NCBI GenBank assembly: GCA_964572965.1 | Contig: CAZNHL010000115.1 | Span: 1 to 8,626 of the forward strand | Length of the DNA: 8,626 nt | DNA from: CAZNHL01 sp964572965 | GTDB taxonomy: Bacteria > Bacteroidota > Bacteroidia > Cytophagales > UBA9547 | Reading direction: 5' to 3' | Part shown: one piece after another, positions 6,399 through 8,626 of the stretch | Position numbering within the stretch: the first letter of the stretch is position 1 | How the letters are laid out: every line of letters starts with the position of its first letter | Position numbers and translations under genes: made by a program | The notes under the pieces: model-generated | Seen by the model: the letters and a program-made list of their open reading frames with translations, nothing else | Database searches by the model: none | Told to the model about the DNA's origin: nothing

Positions 6399-8030
6399 TT
6401 ATTGATTAAGGTTATAGTTTATCTTAGCTTCTACAGAGAGTTTTACACCCAAAAAGTAATCAGAATAAATTTTGACTTCTCCCGGAGTAGCCGTTTTAAA
6501 TCTTGCTCTTACTATAGAATGTGTAGATTTTTTTACTTTTAAAAACTTCTCTCGATTGATTAATGTTTCATACATTTTTACTGCAGGAGATACAACCCGG
6601 CCATTCACAATAACAGCTTCCGGCAAAGCAATTTCCTCATCTGAAGACCTTCTGAGAGAGTCTATAATATTATTATTTTCATCAAGAAACAACATCTGAA
6701 AATTACCAACCAAAGGGAATCCATTTTTCAGGTTTGTTCTGAATTTAACATACTCTATCTGATTTTTATCATCTATCTCCAACTCGGCCATAGACAACTG
6801 AATAGTATCTGCAAACTCAAGGTTTGAAGATATTTTCCCCTTCATTGGAATAACTGCAGTAGCCCTTACTTTAATTTTGCTTTGGTCGGTAACAAAATTA
6901 GCTATTGAAGTCGGCCCCTTAGGGTTCATTGCAAGTTGCCCGCTTGACAAAATCTGATAAGGTACGTAATTAAAAACCAGCGGAACGCCAAAATTTGTTA
7001 TTGCCGGATTATCACTTAGGGAAGCCGGGCTTGCTAACTGAATGGGCTTATCAATATCAGGTGAGTGAAAAGTTTCAATCGTCGGCCCCGGTAATGGATA
7101 TCTTGAATACAAACTTATTCTATTGCTTAAGTCTACTGTTGTGGGTACTCCAAAAGAATTAATTATTTCAAAATTCAGTTTTGCATCAGGAAAACTAACA
7201 TTCGCACCAAAGGCATTATTAAAAATATTAAGCTGCACGGTATCTTTTCTGCCGGCTTCTGGCAAATCGTAGCTCAATTGTCCAAAATAACCTTGTAACT
7301 GACTAAAGGAAATATTAACAATTGATGGATTGACCGAAAGCGCTCCTGTGAAAACGGTAGAATTTACATAGGTGAAAGTAAGCTGAATGCTGTAATTTAT
7401 TCTATTGCCAGCACCGGCTTTGGTAAGATCCATAGTATATCCGGTCAAATCGAAGCCGGTCGGGCTCTGCACTCCACCTGCCGGAAGTACAACGGTCTGA
7501 TCAAAACCTTGACCATTTTTAGTCAGGTCAGGCATTGTCAGCCTTATAGCTATATTATGTCTGTAACTTGAATTAACCGGTATCTGAAAAGTTCCGCTTT
7601 TAAACACAATATTATCTATTCGCTGGTCAGCTTCCGGGGTTGACAATGTAAAACTACCTGGCTGTGTTGTTGTAAATGTCTGACCGGGAGACCTTGCCGG
7701 AATCGGCAAATTATATGAAAACAAAGAAAATGACTGATCTTCAAACTTAAAGGCATTTAAGCTGCTCACTGTAATCGAATCATAGTTTGAATAGTATATG
7801 AAAGTATAATAACCATCCGCATCTTCTTCAATTGTAAGATTGGCCTTCTGTTTCTGTACAATATTTTTAAGGTTCAGATCAGAACGCACCAAAGGCAATG
7901 TCAGATTAGGCTGCCAGTTACTTACATAAATATTATCCGGAGTATTCTTGATTTTACAAGCATACAAAAGCCAGCCTAGCGCTATAGAAAACAGGAGTAA
8001 ACTGATTGATTTTAAAGCTACTTTTTTCAA
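6399..8030 (-). CDS. Large beta-rich lipoprotein, unrecognised family
   Basis: Predicted lipoprotein of 543 aa that I do not recognise by function. The N-terminus is a lipoprotein signal (MKKVALK, then a hydrophobic stretch) with lipobox LLYAC and acylated Cys25. The following residues KIKNT lack the acidic Bacteroidota surface-export signal, so it may face the periplasm. After that comes NWQPNLTLPLVRSDLNLKNI (38-57), then a long run of predicted beta-strands rich in Asn, Ser, Thr and Pro with no other cysteine. Near the C-terminus are FPLVGNFQMLFLDENNNIID (438-457) and VKIYSDYFLGVKLSVEAKIN (519-538). These segments recall uncharacterised Bacteroidota envelope proteins, which is recollection and not a search result. 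The start codon is TTG; it is the only sensible start, since an in-frame ATG at 8090 is cut off by a TAG and the next internal Met is near residue 166. It is the first gene of the three-gene envelope operon and lies just downstream of the groEL terminator. Confidence 0.82.
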   Translation of the reverse strand: MKKVALKSISLLLFSIALGWLLYACKIKNTPDNIYVSNWQPNLTLPLVRSDLNLKNIVQKQKANLTIEEDADGYYTFIYYSNYDSITVSSLNAFKFEDQSFSLFSYNLPIPARSPGQTFTTTQPGSFTLSTPEADQRIDNIVFKSGTFQIPVNSSYRHNIAIRLTMPDLTKNGQGFDQTVVLPAGGVQSPTGFDLTGYTMDLTKAGAGNRINYSIQLTFTYVNSTVFTGALSVNPSIVNISFSQLQGYFGQLSYDLPEAGRKDTVQLNIFNNAFGANVSFPDAKLNFEIINSFGVPTTVDLSNRISLYSRYPLPGPTIETFHSPDIDKPIQLASPASLSDNPAITNFGVPLVFNYVPYQILSSGQLAMNPKGPTSIANFVTDQSKIKVRATAVIPMKGKISSNLEFADTIQLSMAELEIDDKNQIEYVKFRTNLKNGFPLVGNFQMLFLDENNNIIDSLRRSSDEEIALPEAVIVNGRVVSPAVKMYETLINREKFLKVKKSTHSIVRARFKTATPGEVKIYSDYFLGVKLSVEAKINYNLNQ

Positions 8031-8076
8031 TGTAAAAAGTTTATATGAACTAATTTACTATTTTACAGACTAACTA

Positions 8077-8105
8077 CAAAAATTGATCATAAAAAAAGGG
8101 ATCAA
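8077..8105 (-). promoter_or_regulatory. Weak candidate promoter for the envelope operon
   Basis: On the minus strand AATTTTTG (8084 to 8077) has one mismatch to TAnnTTTG. A TTG (8105 to 8103) lies 18 nt upstream, near the expected -33 distance. A start near 8070 would give a leader of about 40 nt before the TTG start codon at 8030. The -33 part would fall inside the groEL terminator. The match is modest and could be chance; the only other source of transcription would be read-through from groEL. Confidence 0.25.
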
Positions 8106-8123
8106 TTGTGTATTGATCCCTTT
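8091..8123 (-). terminator. Intrinsic terminator of groEL
   Basis: Arms 8095-8106 and 8112-8123 are perfect 12-bp reverse complements (AAAGGGATCAAT / ATTGATCCCTTT) around a 5-nt loop. Read leftward, the hairpin runs into seven T residues (8097 to 8091). It starts 19 nt after the groEL stop codon and separates groEL from the envelope operon. Confidence 0.9.
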
Positions 8124-8142
8124 AATGTTTGTGGCTCAGCTA

Positions 8143-8626
8143 TTAATACATTCCACCCATTCCGCCGCCGCCCATTGGAGGCATTGGAGCTTTTTCTTCT
8201 TCTTCGTCAGCAATTACACATTCAGTTGTTAATAATAAACTAGCTACTGATGCTGCATTTTCAAGCGCTAAACGAGTCACTTTAGCAGGGTCAATAACAC
8301 CTACTTTGATCAGATTCTCAAATTTATCTTCTCTTGCGTTATAACCGTAATCGTCTTTACCTTCTCTGATTTTGTTAACAATAACAGATGGCTCCTGCCC
8401 ACAGTTAGCAACGATTGTTCTCAAAGGAGCTTCAACAGCTATTCTGATGATGTTTACACCAGTCAATTGATCATCATTACCAACTTTTACTTTATCAAGA
8501 TCCTGCGCAGCTCTGATCAAAGCTACACCACCACCTGCAACAATACCTTCAGCGATAGCAGCTCTTGTTGCATGCAAAGCATCATCAACACGGTCTTTCT
8601 TTTCTTTCATTTCAACTTCAGTTGCA
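8143..8626 (-). CDS. groEL: 60-kDa chaperonin GroEL, C-terminal part (cut by window edge)
   Basis: The C-terminal 160 residues of GroEL, the ATP-driven cytosolic folding chaperonin that works with GroES. The gene continues beyond position 8626: the visible frame begins ATEVEMKEKKDRVDDALHAT, a near-invariant GroEL segment, so the Met at 8610 is internal and not a start. Visible functional parts belong to the C-terminal intermediate and equatorial domains. They are the ATPase aspartate in VDDAL (equivalent to E. coli Asp398), the nucleotide-binding GGGVAL, NCGQEPSVI, the YGYNA segment, VIDPAKVTR with the aspartate equivalent to E. coli Asp495, and LLLTTECVI. The tail is acidic (EEEEK), then Gly/Met-rich (PMPPMGGGGMGGM), ending in Tyr where many GroELs end Met-Met. 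Nothing visible is truncated or broken. A strong terminator follows the stop. Whether groES lies upstream cannot be seen. Confidence 0.98.
   Translation of the reverse strand, partial: ATEVEMKEKKDRVDDALHATRAAIAEGIVAGGGVALIRAAQDLDKVKVGNDDQLTGVNIIRIAVEAPLRTIVANCGQEPSVIVNKIREGKDDYGYNAREDKFENLIKVGVIDPAKVTRLALENAASVASLLLTTECVIADEEEEKAPMPPMGGGGMGGMY

Overview
The window looks like a chromosomal segment of a Bacteroidota bacterium, probably of the Cytophagales type. The evidence is low G+C DNA, promoter-like TAnnTTTG boxes, start sites without clear Shine-Dalgarno sequences, and proteins typical of that phylum (PD40/OmpA fusion, DUF5723-like outer-membrane barrel, large beta-rich lipoprotein). I cannot name a species with confidence.

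Layout, left to right. Positions 1-242 are non-coding and hold a good leftward promoter for a gene outside the window. A single rightward gene (243-1130) encodes a 3-hydroxybutyryl-CoA dehydrogenase and ends in a perfect 24-bp inverted repeat (1132-1181). This repeat is probably a bidirectional terminator shared with the converging leftward gene at 1275-2555, which encodes a CNNM/CBS/CorC-type membrane protein. A 347-bp non-coding stretch (2556-2902) follows.

The central block is a leftward three-gene set, transcribed from 8030 down to 2903. Its products are a 543-aa lipoprotein of a family I do not recognise, a 463-aa DUF5723-like beta-barrel, and a 698-aa periplasmic protein with a PD40 propeller, three carboxypeptidase-regulatory-like repeats and a C-terminal OmpA peptidoglycan-binding domain. 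The spacing is tight (an 18-nt gap, then an 11-nt overlap), so they are very likely co-transcribed. An outer-membrane barrel, a lipoprotein and a peptidoglycan anchor together suggest an envelope complex. It resembles the PorP/PorE-type pairs of type IX secretion and gliding loci without being one of the named sets. This is the most interesting part of the window. The first two genes start with TTG and GTG.

At the right edge is the C-terminal 160 codons of groEL, leftward, followed by a clear intrinsic terminator (8091-8123) that separates it from the envelope operon. No tRNA, rRNA, CRISPR array, insertion sequence or phage element was seen.
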